Source: Pseudoalteromonas aurantia 208
GTDB lineage: Bacteria; Pseudomonadota; Gammaproteobacteria; Enterobacterales; Alteromonadaceae
Direction: 5' to 3'
Length of the DNA: 64,000 bases
Assembly (NCBI RefSeq): GCF_014858725.1
Contig: NZ_AQGV01000013.1
Span: 186,001 to 250,000, forward strand
Positions 48,810 through 57,360 of this stretch are shown here, piece after piece. The notes below the pieces were generated by a model that was given only the letters and a program-made list of their open reading frames with translations, ran no database searches and was not told the DNA's origin. Position 1 is the stretch's first letter. Each line of letters begins with the position of its first letter. Both the position numbers and the translations under genes were made by a program.

Positions 48810-49326
48810 TATTTTTTACTTCTTTATTTTTATAAATCGAAAGCTCATTCGCTGAACGGCATTTTTGCACATCAACAACACTACGCTGTTGCTGAATGCA
48901 TTCTAAATAAGGTAGCGGAAAGCCATGCTCCAACGCGCCCGCATACACATGCTGAACATACCAATCAAATGGCAGCTGATCCGCAATAAACGTATTTGCA
49001 ATGTAACAATATGCGCTCACCTGTTCTCCTGAGATCAGCTGCACCAAGATCTCAGTTCGGTCGTAACGAGTCCCTTCAATATTATCAAGCAACAATTGTT
49101 CCTGCGCGTTCAAGGCATAGAGCACACCAAAAACCACGCTATGCTCAGAATGGGTTCGGTGAATATTGCATTTTGCGGAACCATCTGTACTTAACATTGA
49201 AAAATTAAGTTCAAAACCATACAACTGTGCGACACCCACTTTTTTGGCCTGCGGCAAGCGCGCAAGCAGTCGTTTACTCGACATATTTGAGCCAAACGCA
49301 AAATTATAATAAGTCGCTATTTTCAT
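48796..49326 (-). CDS. Gamma-glutamylcyclotransferase-like protein
   Basis: 176-residue protein with the GGCT-fold start YYNFAFGSNMSSKRLLAR, the glycine loop and GVLYALNAQEQLLLDNIEG, whose Glu could be catalytic. Family members release 5-oxoproline from gamma-glutamyl peptides. The start was chosen at the Met just before the conserved block. It lies between a LysE exporter and a serine hydrolase on the same strand. The tail after residue 150 is Gln/Lys-rich. Confidence 0.82.
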   Translation of the reverse strand: MKIATYYNFAFGSNMSSKRLLARLPQAKKVGVAQLYGFELNFSMLSTDGSAKCNIHRTHSEHSVVFGVLYALNAQEQLLLDNIEGTRYDRTEILVQLISGEQVSAYCYIANTFIADQLPFDWYVQHVYAGALEHGFPLPYLECIQQQRSVVDVQKCRSANELSIYKNKEVKNNETF

Positions 49327-49339
49327 TGTTGAGTACTCA

Positions 49340-49963
49340 TTAAATAACGACTCTAATCGCCAGTGCAATTAAAATCACGCCTATTCCTCTATCAAACCAA
49401 TGACCCGCTTTGTGAAAAAATGCCCGTACAGTATCTTTAGTTAGCATGACCGATAAGAAAGAAAACCACAGCCATGTGGCTATGGCCATATAGCCACCAT
49501 ATATCGCCTGCACATAACTGGGTGTATCTGCGGAAATAACTAACGTAAACAAAGATAAGAAAAATAAGGTTGCTTTAGGATTTAATGCATTCACTAAAAA
49601 ACCGCGGCGTAATGCCATAAAGTTAGATTCAATATGTGCAGTATGCTGAGGCTGTGCAACAGAGTTCGTATTGGCTTGCGCCTGCAATGCTTGCAGCCCC
49701 ATGTACGCTAAATACGCACCCGCGACATATTTTAAAACATTAAAGGCAGCCTCTGACTGAGCTAATAAAATAGCAACACCAAATAGACAGTAAGTAACAT
49801 GTACAAGAATTCCCAGTGCGACCCCCGCACTAGTCCATAAAGCATTTGCGCGCCCTTGCTGGACGCTTTGTTTTAACACAAGTGCAAAATCAGGACCTGG
49901 GCTTGCTACCGCAAAAAAATGCGCTATCGCTATCAGCAAAAACTCATCAAGATAGGCGAGCAT
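49340..49963 (-). CDS. LysE/RhtB family amino acid exporter
   Basis: 207-residue six-helix membrane protein. FFAVASPGPDFALVLKQS is the family signature near the N-terminus, then GVALGILVHVTYCLFGVA and FLVNALNPKATLFFLSLF. It exports an amino acid or related metabolite. The start was chosen for GAGGAGC upstream. It overlaps the unknown upstream gene by 17 bases and lies 13 bases before the cyclotransferase-like gene. Confidence 0.92.
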   Translation of the reverse strand: MLAYLDEFLLIAIAHFFAVASPGPDFALVLKQSVQQGRANALWTSAGVALGILVHVTYCLFGVAILLAQSEAAFNVLKYVAGAYLAYMGLQALQAQANTNSVAQPQHTAHIESNFMALRRGFLVNALNPKATLFFLSLFTLVISADTPSYVQAIYGGYMAIATWLWFSFLSVMLTKDTVRAFFHKAGHWFDRGIGVILIALAIRVVI

Positions 49964-50741
49964 GACGCTGCTCCTCAAGGGCCAACAATATTGGGTTTGG
50001 CGTGTCATTAATATACAATTTCAACTGCTTTTGTGCTTTTTTGTAAACGCTGCGCAAGTGAGGCTTCAAATGCTTTTTACCATCAACTTGAGGTTTGAAA
50101 TGACAAATTAACGCGTGCATAAAAACGGTTTGTGGTTCAGTCAACGCTGCCTGACGGTTCGCATATGGATTATAACATGACCCACATCCGCCCTTAAACT
50201 GATACACCGTATTACTCATCATGACACCAAACCCCAAAAAACAAGCCAACGCATCGCTTGCTGCGGCAATTTGCTCCTCACCTCCTGGGGGTAACACGCC
50301 TCGATGGTAAATCATCACAGTGGCGAGCGAGCCAGCAAAGCTCGCAACTAAATCTTGTGGCTGATTGATCTGATTAGGGTTATAAGACAATTGCATATTC
50401 AGTGCAGGGGGGTTAACTAATTTCGCTTTTTCACCCCGTATTTCATCAATAAAGCTAAACATAGGCATACTTTGTTGCGGCATATGTTGTTGCGGGTTAA
50501 CCACACTAATTGGCCATGCTTGCATGCCCGCATAATGGCTTACTCGATTAAATACGGTACTGGCCATCTGTTCGACACTCGTTACTTGGTCTGGAAAAAA
50601 TGCGCCTGTGGGCTCAATGATCTGAGTTTCAGTCATAAAATATTGGCCATCAAACTGCTCACATGCCCATACAAAAGTGTCAATTAGCCACTCAACTTCT
50701 GAGTCGCTTAATAATGGTTGTGATTTAAAAAGTGTCAACAT
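49947..50741 (-). CDS. Hypothetical protein, 264 aa
   Basis: Not recognised. It is a soluble-looking protein with no signal peptide. Notable parts are a Trp/acidic N-terminus (SEVEWLIDTFVWACEQFDGQYF), a short glycine segment HRGVLPPGGEEQIAAASDAL, and GGCGSCYNPYANRQAAL with two cysteines three apart that could bind metal. The C-terminus is basic and helical. It lies three bases after creA and overlaps the LysE-type gene, so it belongs to the same operon. Confidence 0.78.
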   Translation of the reverse strand: MLTLFKSQPLLSDSEVEWLIDTFVWACEQFDGQYFMTETQIIEPTGAFFPDQVTSVEQMASTVFNRVSHYAGMQAWPISVVNPQQHMPQQSMPMFSFIDEIRGEKAKLVNPPALNMQLSYNPNQINQPQDLVASFAGSLATVMIYHRGVLPPGGEEQIAAASDALACFLGFGVMMSNTVYQFKGGCGSCYNPYANRQAALTEPQTVFMHALICHFKPQVDGKKHLKPHLRSVYKKAQKQLKLYINDTPNPILLALEEQRHARLS

Positions 50742-50744
50742 AAC

Positions 50745-51215
50745 TTACTTTGCCTTATTTGCCCATTCCCATGCCTGTGTGCCGTACAATGGTACAGTAG
50801 ACAGGGCATGGTGGTGACTACCACTGGTCTCTTTTGTTGAATACGATAAATAAATTAAACTACGTGTCGGTGCGTCAAAAATACGTCTCACTTTGAGTGA
50901 CTTAAATAAAATGCTTTTCGAGGTTTTAAATACAATTTCACCACTTTTCGACAAATCAATCTCCTGTAACTGCGCAGCAGTTATTGGGCCTGTTTGGCGG
51001 CAGGCAATAGACATATCAGAGGGGTCTGAAAAATCAAGATCTGCTTCAACATGGCTAATATGACAAGTCACGCCGCTGACCAACGGGTCTTGCTGAGCTG
51101 ACACAACAACATCTTTGGTGGTGAATAATCCTAGACTTACTTTCGCTGCATCATCTGAACATGCAGATAAACTACTAATGCACAGTAATAACCCAACAAG
51201 TTTATAATTAAACAT
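50745..51215 (-). CDS. creA: CreA family lipoprotein
   Basis: 156-residue protein with a lipoprotein signal (YKLVGLLLCISSLSAC). The remainder follows CreA: VSAQQDPLVSGVTCHISHVE, SIACRQTGPIT, GEIVFKTSKSILFKSLKVRR and IYLSYSTKETSGSHHHALS. CreA proteins are periplasmic, of unknown role. The start is fixed by AAGGAGC. It is first in a five-gene minus-strand run. Confidence 0.88.
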   Translation of the reverse strand: MFNYKLVGLLLCISSLSACSDDAAKVSLGLFTTKDVVVSAQQDPLVSGVTCHISHVEADLDFSDPSDMSIACRQTGPITAAQLQEIDLSKSGEIVFKTSKSILFKSLKVRRIFDAPTRSLIYLSYSTKETSGSHHHALSTVPLYGTQAWEWANKAK

Positions 51216-51281
51216 TTGGCTTTGCTCCTTAACTTCCTTAATATAATTGGCATTTACGCATAAACTACACAATAAGTCACC

Positions 51282-51611
51282 ATGCCACACCTGATCATTG
51301 AACATTCTCATAACTTGCCCATTTGTGACAATGACCTATTAGAAAGTCTACATAATGCTGCTGCGTCAACGCTATTATTTGACCCAAGCATGATAAAGTC
51401 ACGCTTGATTCAATTTCAGCAATACAAACTTGGTAATGAAAAGTGCGGTTTTGTTCATGTGCAAGCGCATATCATGACTGGTCGAACTATCGAGCAAAAG
51501 CAGCACCTCAGCGACACTTTATTTCAACAACTGCAAATACAGCTGACCGACAAATGGCAATTAAGTGTTCACATTTACGATTTAATACCACAAATATATC
51601 GAAAAAACTGA
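51282..51611 (+). CDS. 5-carboxymethyl-2-hydroxymuconate delta-isomerase-like tautomerase
   Basis: 109-residue tautomerase-superfamily protein that starts MPHLIIEHSHNL; after Met removal Pro2 becomes the catalytic amine. FVHVQAHIMTGRTIEQKQHLSD matches HpaF/CHMI. In the homoprotocatechuate pathway CHMI isomerises 5-carboxymethyl-2-hydroxymuconate, but no other hpa gene is nearby, so the true substrate may differ. It is divergent from creA, with a 66-base gap between the starts. Confidence 0.88.
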   Translation: MPHLIIEHSHNLPICDNDLLESLHNAAASTLLFDPSMIKSRLIQFQQYKLGNEKCGFVHVQAHIMTGRTIEQKQHLSDTLFQQLQIQLTDKWQLSVHIYDLIPQIYRKN

Positions 51612-51668
51612 ACTGAGTCGGTAGCTATCGTATAATAGAGTATTAGTTACATTTTCGAATGAGTTTAT

Positions 51669-52379
51669 ATGAAATTTCCATGTCGAATTGACAAGTTTGT
51701 CAGTCATCTAACCGAGCTTCCACGGACTAAAGTCAAAGCTGGTATCAAAAAAAATAAAGTCACCGTTAACGGCGAAACAATTACTAAGTTTGACCATTCC
51801 ATCACTCAAGATGATGTCATTACTTGGCAAGGAGAGCAAATAAAGTACTTAGGAAAACGCTATTTTATGCTCAATAAACCCGCAGGTTATGTGTGTGCAA
51901 ACAGTGACGAATTACATGCAACTGTGTTCGATTTATTACATGAAACAAACTTAAAAGATTTTCATGTTGCGGGTCGTCTCGATCTTGATACAACGGGACT
52001 TGTGTTACTAACAAATGACGGAGAATGGTCGCATCAGATTACGTCCCCAAAAAAACAAAAGTACAAAACCTACCTTGTTGAAACTAAAGAAGTAATAACC
52101 GAGGATTCATTACAACAGCTACGCCATGGCGTACAACTTCATAATGAAAAAATGCCAACATCACCAGCGTTGGTTGAACAACTTGCAAGTTATAGCTTAC
52201 GCCTTTCTATTTATGAAGGTAAGTATCATCAAGTGAAAAGAATGTTAGCAGCTGTTGGTAATAAAGTTGTTGAATTACATAGAGAAAATATTGCAGGCAT
52301 CGAGCTTGATCCAACACTCGAAGCGGGTGAATACCGATTACTTTCAGAGCATGAAGTCAACATAATCAATGCAAGGTAA
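51669..52379 (+). CDS. rsuA: Ribosomal small subunit pseudouridine synthase RsuA
   Basis: 236-residue RsuA-family enzyme. An N-terminal S4-like RNA-binding domain (about 1-60, starting CRIDKFVSH) precedes the catalytic domain with Asp in GRLDLDTTGLVLLTNDG, MLNKPAGYVC and the YHQVKRMLAAVGNKVVELHR signature. E. coli RsuA modifies U516 of 16S rRNA. It follows the tautomerase gene by 57 bases. Confidence 0.93.
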   Translation: MKFPCRIDKFVSHLTELPRTKVKAGIKKNKVTVNGETITKFDHSITQDDVITWQGEQIKYLGKRYFMLNKPAGYVCANSDELHATVFDLLHETNLKDFHVAGRLDLDTTGLVLLTNDGEWSHQITSPKKQKYKTYLVETKEVITEDSLQQLRHGVQLHNEKMPTSPALVEQLASYSLRLSIYEGKYHQVKRMLAAVGNKVVELHRENIAGIELDPTLEAGEYRLLSEHEVNIINAR

Positions 52380-52504
52380 CCGTATTTTTATGGGATTATG
52401 AGTAAATATCATCTCATTTTCCCCAAAAATGCGTTATATCTTACTTACATGATAACGATAAACATGATAGTTGTTAAAGCTAAGCATGTTTAAAGGGGTT
52501 TTTT

Positions 52505-54136
52505 GTGTTTTCATCATTTACTTTAAGAATTAAAATAATATTTTTCGCAGCGGCTTTTTTTCTCTCACTGTTATTGGTCGCAATTTTAGGCTTACAATCA
52601 TTACGTCACGCAAGTGAAGCCGATAATATTGCCCGCATCAATCAACTAATGAAAAGCACCGTTAATATTGTTGAGCAATTTGAGCAATACGTTAAGCGCA
52701 ACGAGTTATCAGAACCTCTCGCAAAAAAGCTCGCTATCGAAATGCTACGTAATAACAAATATCATGATTCAGAATATGTATATGTTGTTGACGAAAAACT
52801 GAATTTTATCGCAACGCCACATGATCCCCAATTACACGGCACAAGCTTTAATGACTTTAAAGACGCCAAAGGGCAAAGTATTGGAAAAATGGTTGAACGC
52901 CTTGTTGGCAGAAAAACCAATCAAATAATTACCTATCACTGGGATTCTGTACGCAATAATGAAACAGTTGACCTTACCTCTGTAGTACAAAAAACAACTG
53001 AATTTGGCTGGTATATCGGTACCGGCATCAGTTATAAAGAAGTCGATGAAAGGTACTGGAATACCGCGCAATGGTTACTCACACTCTCACTCATCATTGC
53101 GGTGGTTTTGACATTTGCGTTAAGTAAATTCGGAATTGGCTTATCAAATAAGCTAGGCGGTGAACTAAATGATGTACTCACGATCGTCAATCAAGTCTCT
53201 AGGGGTAACCTTACATCACCTATCAATACGCTATCAGCGCATCGAGACAGTATGATTTCCGCGATGGATTATATGCAAAAAGGTTTACAAGGTGTCGTTG
53301 GGGGGATTGTTACTGTCAGTGATTCACTTAAAGTACAGAGCTTTGATGGTGAGAAACGCTCAGATGAACTAGAGCAGCTAACACAGAGCTTAAGCGAAGA
53401 AACACAAATGGTTGCATCTGCAATTACTGAGCTTACGGCATCGGCCCACACGGTAGTGGAACATGCTGAACAAGCTGCTAATTCTGTCCAAGAAGCTGAA
53501 AGTCAGGGACAAAATGCAGATAGATTGACATCAAATGCAGCCGAGGCAATTGAAGTGCTTGAGCAACAAATTGACAATGCCGGCAATAACATCCAATTAC
53601 TAGATGAAGAAGTGAACAATATCGCCAATGTACTGAGTGTTATTCAGAGTATTGCTGAACAAACCAACTTACTTGCATTGAATGCTGCGATTGAAGCTGC
53701 CCGTGCTGGAGAACAAGGGCGAGGGTTTGCAGTCGTAGCAGATGAAGTGAGGCAACTTGCTCAAAGAACGCAAACGAGTACAGAAGAAATTCATACTATG
53801 ATTGGTAAACTTCAAACCGCGACGCAAGATGCCAAGTCTTCAGTATCATTGAGTATTACCACAAGTGAGAAAACCGTAACTATGTCTAAAGAAGCCAGCG
53901 AAGAGTTACGTCGTGTTGCAAACTCATTAGGTGCAATATCACAAATGAGTCATCAAATTGCGCATGCAGCTAAAGAGCAACTTGATGCAGGGGAGGACAC
54001 TGCAAGACGGATCGTGACTATTTCTGATACCGCCTCGCAAACAGCAAACGTTTCTCAGCAAGCTCACCATGCAACAGATAGCATCAAAGAGCTAACGGCT
54101 AAATTAGAACAAGAAATGGATAAATTCAGTTATTAA
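52505..54136 (+). CDS. Methyl-accepting chemotaxis protein with single Cache domain
   Basis: 543-residue chemoreceptor with a GTG start preceded by AAAGGGG. Helix 1 is at about residues 9-29, then a periplasmic sCache_2-like domain ([34 protein letters not shown]), helix 2 at about 188-207, and a HAMP and signalling coiled coil with the same tip as the receptor 18 kb upstream ([20 protein letters not shown]). Cache domains of this class commonly sense small carboxylates or amino acids. Confidence 0.93.
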   Translation: MFSSFTLRIKIIFFAAAFFLSLLLVAILGLQSLRHASEADNIARINQLMKSTVNIVEQFEQYVKRNELSEPLAKKLAIEMLRNNKYHDSEYVYVVDEKLNFIATPHDPQLHGTSFNDFKDAKGQSIGKMVERLVGRKTNQIITYHWDSVRNNETVDLTSVVQKTTEFGWYIGTGISYKEVDERYWNTAQWLLTLSLIIAVVLTFALSKFGIGLSNKLGGELNDVLTIVNQVSRGNLTSPINTLSAHRDSMISAMDYMQKGLQGVVGGIVTVSDSLKVQSFDGEKRSDELEQLTQSLSEETQMVASAITELTASAHTVVEHAEQAANSVQEAESQGQNADRLTSNAAEAIEVLEQQIDNAGNNIQLLDEEVNNIANVLSVIQSIAEQTNLLALNAAIEAARAGEQGRGFAVVADEVRQLAQRTQTSTEEIHTMIGKLQTATQDAKSSVSLSITTSEKTVTMSKEASEELRRVANSLGAISQMSHQIAHAAKEQLDAGEDTARRIVTISDTASQTANVSQQAHHATDSIKELTAKLEQEMDKFSY

Positions 54137-54169
54137 ACCGGCGTCCCCTAACCAACTACCGACAGAATA

Positions 54170-54196
54170 AAAGCACTGCTAACATTGTAGTGCTTT
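54170..54196 (+). terminator. Terminator-like hairpin after the chemoreceptor
   Basis: An eight-pair stem AAAGCACT/AGTGCTTT, extendable by a G-U and a C-G pair, follows the gene. The T-run after it is short. Confidence 0.6.
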
Positions 54197-54473
54197 AGCT
54201 TATTAGAAAAAAATTAAAAAAAATCAAATGATTAAATACATATTTATTAATGCTCATCAAAAAGATAGGCATTTCTAAAAAAGTTTAATTAATTCATTTT
54301 TATTTTTGTTTATTTAGTGTTAAATTCTTATAAGCTTGAAGGTCGTTGTTACATATTATTCATTTTAAAAATATCAATACTACCAGTAATTCTGATTGAT
54401 TTAAGTATTTTGGGATTTTATGTAACTTAAAACCACCTTTTCGCGCTAAACTTTTTTAGAAGGAATATCGAAG
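54197..54473. other. Very AT-rich intergenic region before the small peptide gene
   Basis: No gene is visible. The sequence is markedly more A/T-rich than its surroundings. TTGATT at 54396 and TATGTA at 54419, 17 bases apart, are a weak promoter candidate for the peptide gene that follows. A clear AGAAGGAA ribosome-binding site is at 54458-54465. Confidence 0.45.
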
Positions 54474-54593
54474 ATGAAAACACTATCAACAGATCTATGT
54501 AAAAAAGTCTGCGGCGCAAATATATGGGCTCCGGAGAAACCAATCGTAGCGCACAAACCAGTGAAATGTAACCTCGGTCAAAAACGTGGCTAA
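54474..54593 (+). CDS. Small Cys-containing peptide, 39 aa; possible bacteriocin/RiPP-type precursor
   Basis: An ATG lies eight bases after AGAAGGAA, the best ribosome-binding site in the neighbourhood. The peptide starts MKTLSTDLCKKVCGAN; this resembles, with one extra residue, the LSxxELxxIxGG leader of double-glycine-type secreted peptides. The possible core from residue 16 is basic and Pro-rich, with Trp18, two KP units (22-23, 28-29) and Cys32. Cysteines are at 9, 13 and 32. The stop is five bases before the next ATG. No modifying enzyme or peptidase-transporter is seen, so the precursor idea is inference. Confidence 0.55.
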   Translation: MKTLSTDLCKKVCGANIWAPEKPIVAHKPVKCNLGQKRG

Positions 54594-54598
54594 ATACG

Positions 54599-55231
54599 AT
54601 GAAATCTGAGAAAAGCTTGTACCGACTACTATTGATTTATGCAGTATCAATAGTTACTTTGTTTATCGTAAAGGACGACCCTGCTATTTTCACCTATTCA
54701 CTATTTGCACTGGGTGTATTGGCCTTATTTCTAGCTCTTAGAATTGGTGATGTTAACATTGCCACAATTATTGTTTTAGTCGCACTATCACCACTGGCTG
54801 AACTCATTATTTTTGGCTTTGGACTAGTTGATTTAAGGTCATCGGATGGTGATCGCTTAATACAAAACAGCATTATTTTTGGTACCCACTTTGTAATTGA
54901 TGTCATTGTCCTAGTACCTATGACTTATCGCGTTGAAATATCTAAAAAACTATTTCCAATAGCAAAAATTAAATACAACATTGCTGATAGCTTGTTACCG
55001 TGGGTACAACTTATTGGTATATTCGTCAGCGTTTTTGCATTAGTGGAAAATTATTTACGAAATGCAAAAGACTATGATATTGCTTTCTTCTTTTATTCTT
55101 TTTCGATATCCGGTTACATCGTGTATTCTTTCTCTGCTATTTTAATAACCATCTTGTTAGCAATGGCTTACAAAGACTATTATGGCTTTAAGACACCAAC
55201 CCTACTATCAAGGTCGTCTAAGCGATTGTGA
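54599..55231 (+). CDS. Six-helix membrane protein, 210 aa, coupled to the small peptide gene
   Basis: Not recognised. Hydrophobic helices lie at about residues 8-24, 29-47, 53-76, 90-108, 133-150 and 160-188, with a short basic C-terminus. It has no ATP-binding, peptidase or helix-turn-helix motif. It starts five bases after the peptide stop and lacks a strong ribosome-binding site of its own, so its translation probably depends on the peptide gene. Immunity, export or sensing for the peptide are possible roles but unproven. Confidence 0.75.
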   Translation: MKSEKSLYRLLLIYAVSIVTLFIVKDDPAIFTYSLFALGVLALFLALRIGDVNIATIIVLVALSPLAELIIFGFGLVDLRSSDGDRLIQNSIIFGTHFVIDVIVLVPMTYRVEISKKLFPIAKIKYNIADSLLPWVQLIGIFVSVFALVENYLRNAKDYDIAFFFYSFSISGYIVYSFSAILITILLAMAYKDYYGFKTPTLLSRSSKRL

Positions 55232-55237
55232 TAAATA

Positions 55238-55259
55238 AAGGGCCTAACAGGCCCGTTAT
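55238..55259. terminator. Bidirectional terminator hairpin (GGGCCTAACAGGCCC)
   Basis: A six-pair stem GGGCCT/AGGCCC lies between the membrane protein and the convergent racemase-like gene, followed on the minus strand by TTTATTT. Nineteen of 20 bases match the hairpin after amtB. Confidence 0.7.
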
Positions 55260-55275
55260 TTAAACTTTGCTATCG

Positions 55276-56451
55276 CTATTTAATTTCAACCCTTTGTGAA
55301 CGCATGACGATTTCATCATTCAACTCAATACCAATTCCAGGCTCTTCTGATACTTTGAAAACCCCTTTCTCAGGTTGTGGGTCTTGAATACATAGCTCTC
55401 TATTCCACTTTTTAATCGCATAGGTATGGTGCTCGTGAATTAAAAAGTTTGGAATCGCTGTTTCTAAATGTAGCGATGCAGCGGTCGCAACAGGCCCACC
55501 GCATACATGCGCTTGTACACGAACATCAAAAATATCAGCATAATCACATACTTTTTTCGTTTCAGTAAAGCCACCACATAAGCCAACATCAGGCTGTAAT
55601 ACATCAATACTTTGATCTTCAAAGTACGGTCGAACTCCCCAGCGATTATATAGACGTTCGCCACCAGCAATTGGCACAGCAACTTTATCAGCCACTTTTG
55701 CATGTAAAGAGTGGTTAAGATAATTAACCGGCTCTTCGTAGAACATACAATCAAATTCTTGTGCAATTTCCCCAATTTGAATCGCAGAGGTTGCACCTGG
55801 TAAGCTATGACACTCAAATATTATGTCAACTTCATCACCAACAGCCTCACGTATTGCTTGCATACGCGCCCGATACAATTTCATCTCAGGACGTGAAATA
55901 AGCTTAGTACGGTCATAATACGTGTTACCCGCCTTGTCATACATAATTGGATCAACTTTAACCGCATCATACCCTTGTGCGACTGCTTTTAAAGCAGCTT
56001 CAGCATACTCTTGAGGTTGCACAAGCGCCTTGAATTCATCATCCCAATCAAACTGTAGCTGTGATGCATAGGTGCGTAACTCAGGGTTTACCTTACCGCC
56101 CAATAGTTGATATACAGGTAATTTCAATGCCTTACCTTTAATGTCCCATAGGGCGATATCAATTGCGCTCATCGCTGCATAAACGACAGGCCCCCCTCCT
56201 AATCCCCAAAAACTCTCTCGAAGCATACGTGACCAGAGTAATTCAGTTTGAAATGGGTCATGACCGATCAGAAAGGCTTCAGCCATCTCTTTAATCATAC
56301 TAGCGGCAGCACTGTGTCCTAAATCATACGCGAGACCTGCCTCCCCTACTCCTGAGATACCTTCGTCTGTATGAATACGAATAAAGACAGGGGTCCAAGC
56401 AGGTCGTTCTGGACAATGAATATCAAATACTTCGACGCGATTAATTTTCAT
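55276..56451 (-). CDS. Mandelate racemase/muconate lactonising enzyme family protein, probable sugar-acid dehydratase
   Basis: 391-residue enolase-superfamily enzyme. The N-terminal capping domain starts MKINRVEVFDIHCP, then the barrel carries YDAVKVDPI, the metal ligands Glu in FECHS, Glu in FYEEPV and Glu in AGGERL, and a late His/Glu pair (QAHVCGGPVA, FLIHEHH). The arrangement resembles galactonate/gluconate dehydratases more than racemases. The first metal ligand is Glu where Asp is common. It follows a class II aldolase gene by eight bases. Confidence 0.85.
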   Translation of the reverse strand: MKINRVEVFDIHCPERPAWTPVFIRIHTDEGISGVGEAGLAYDLGHSAAASMIKEMAEAFLIGHDPFQTELLWSRMLRESFWGLGGGPVVYAAMSAIDIALWDIKGKALKLPVYQLLGGKVNPELRTYASQLQFDWDDEFKALVQPQEYAEAALKAVAQGYDAVKVDPIMYDKAGNTYYDRTKLISRPEMKLYRARMQAIREAVGDEVDIIFECHSLPGATSAIQIGEIAQEFDCMFYEEPVNYLNHSLHAKVADKVAVPIAGGERLYNRWGVRPYFEDQSIDVLQPDVGLCGGFTETKKVCDYADIFDVRVQAHVCGGPVATAASLHLETAIPNFLIHEHHTYAIKKWNRELCIQDPQPEKGVFKVSEEPGIGIELNDEIVMRSQRVEIK

Positions 56452-56459
56452 GTAAACTC

Positions 56460-57227
56460 CTATTTAGCAAAGCCTGAGTCAAGACGATATGCCTTTCTTA
56501 GCATAGCAGGCCAGGCTAACTGCCCTCCGGTACTGCCGCTATGTACTACGCTTGCTTGTTTATAAATATTGTCAATAATGGGCTGTGGTACTTGTACTGA
56601 TTGCTGTCCAGTCGCTTGGATAGCCACTTGGATTTCACACGCTCGTTGTAAATCATAAAAACGCATAAACGCATCTCCAACAGTGGGACCAACCGTTAAA
56701 CCACCATGATTGACGAGTAACATGTGGTTTGTTAGACCTAAATCATCTTGTAAGCGTTGCCTTTCATCATCATTCACTGCTAACCCTTCATAGCCATGAT
56801 AAGACAATGACGGAAGAGAAAACATTGAGTGCTGACTTAAGGGCAACAGTCCTCCTTCACAGCTTGCAACAGCTATCGTTTCTTTAGTATGTAAATGAAT
56901 CACGCAATGTGCATCTTCACGAACTTCATGTATCGCACTGTGAATGGTAAATCCAGCTGGGTTTATTTCAAATGGCGTGTCATCAATAATATTACCCGAT
57001 AAATCAACTTTCACTAGGTTAGACGCAGTGACCTCATCAAAGCTTAAACCAAAGGCATTAACAAGATAATGATCTGTACCGGGTAATCTTGCTGACATAT
57101 GCGTGTAGATTAGGTCTCCCCACCGCATGTGCTCAACCAGTCGATAACATGCAGCTAAGTCAATTCTCAACCGCCACTCTTGTTCAGTTACCTTACCTTT
57201 AAGATCAAGTTTTGGTAGCTCAAACAT
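56460..57227 (-). CDS. Class II aldolase/adducin family protein
   Basis: 255-residue zinc aldolase-fold protein. RWGDLIYTHMSARLPG and DTPFEINPAGFTIHSAIHE lead to the zinc-binding HCVIHLHTKETIAVA, and later LLVNHGGLTVGPTVGDAF. Relatives act on sugar phosphates or related keto acids, or are decarboxylase-like. It is probably co-transcribed with the downstream dehydratase as a two-step sugar-acid route. No regulator or transporter for this pair is visible. Confidence 0.87.
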   Translation of the reverse strand: MFELPKLDLKGKVTEQEWRLRIDLAACYRLVEHMRWGDLIYTHMSARLPGTDHYLVNAFGLSFDEVTASNLVKVDLSGNIIDDTPFEINPAGFTIHSAIHEVREDAHCVIHLHTKETIAVASCEGGLLPLSQHSMFSLPSLSYHGYEGLAVNDDERQRLQDDLGLTNHMLLVNHGGLTVGPTVGDAFMRFYDLQRACEIQVAIQATGQQSVQVPQPIIDNIYKQASVVHSGSTGGQLAWPAMLRKAYRLDSGFAK

Positions 57228-57313
57228 GTACGTTCCTTTTCGTTTAGTAATACACCCATATATATAGATGTTTAGAAGTCTAAATGACTAGCGCCTTTTG
57301 TTCAATTAAAAAT

Positions 57314-57346
57314 AAAAACCACCGACGTGCGGTGGTTTTTATTTTT
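57314..57346. terminator. Bidirectional intrinsic terminator
   Basis: A perfect eleven-pair stem AAAAACCACCG/CGGTGGTTTTT with a five-base loop is flanked by A- and T-runs. It ends the minus-strand cytochrome c transcript before the aldolase operon. Confidence 0.9.
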
Positions 57347-57360
57347 TACTAAATTAAGTG

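Noticed and set aside
34640..53760. Long near-identical segment shared by the two chemoreceptors as a DNA repeat
   Set aside because: The identity is confined to the protein's universally conserved signalling tip and is not evidence of a mobile or recombinational repeat.
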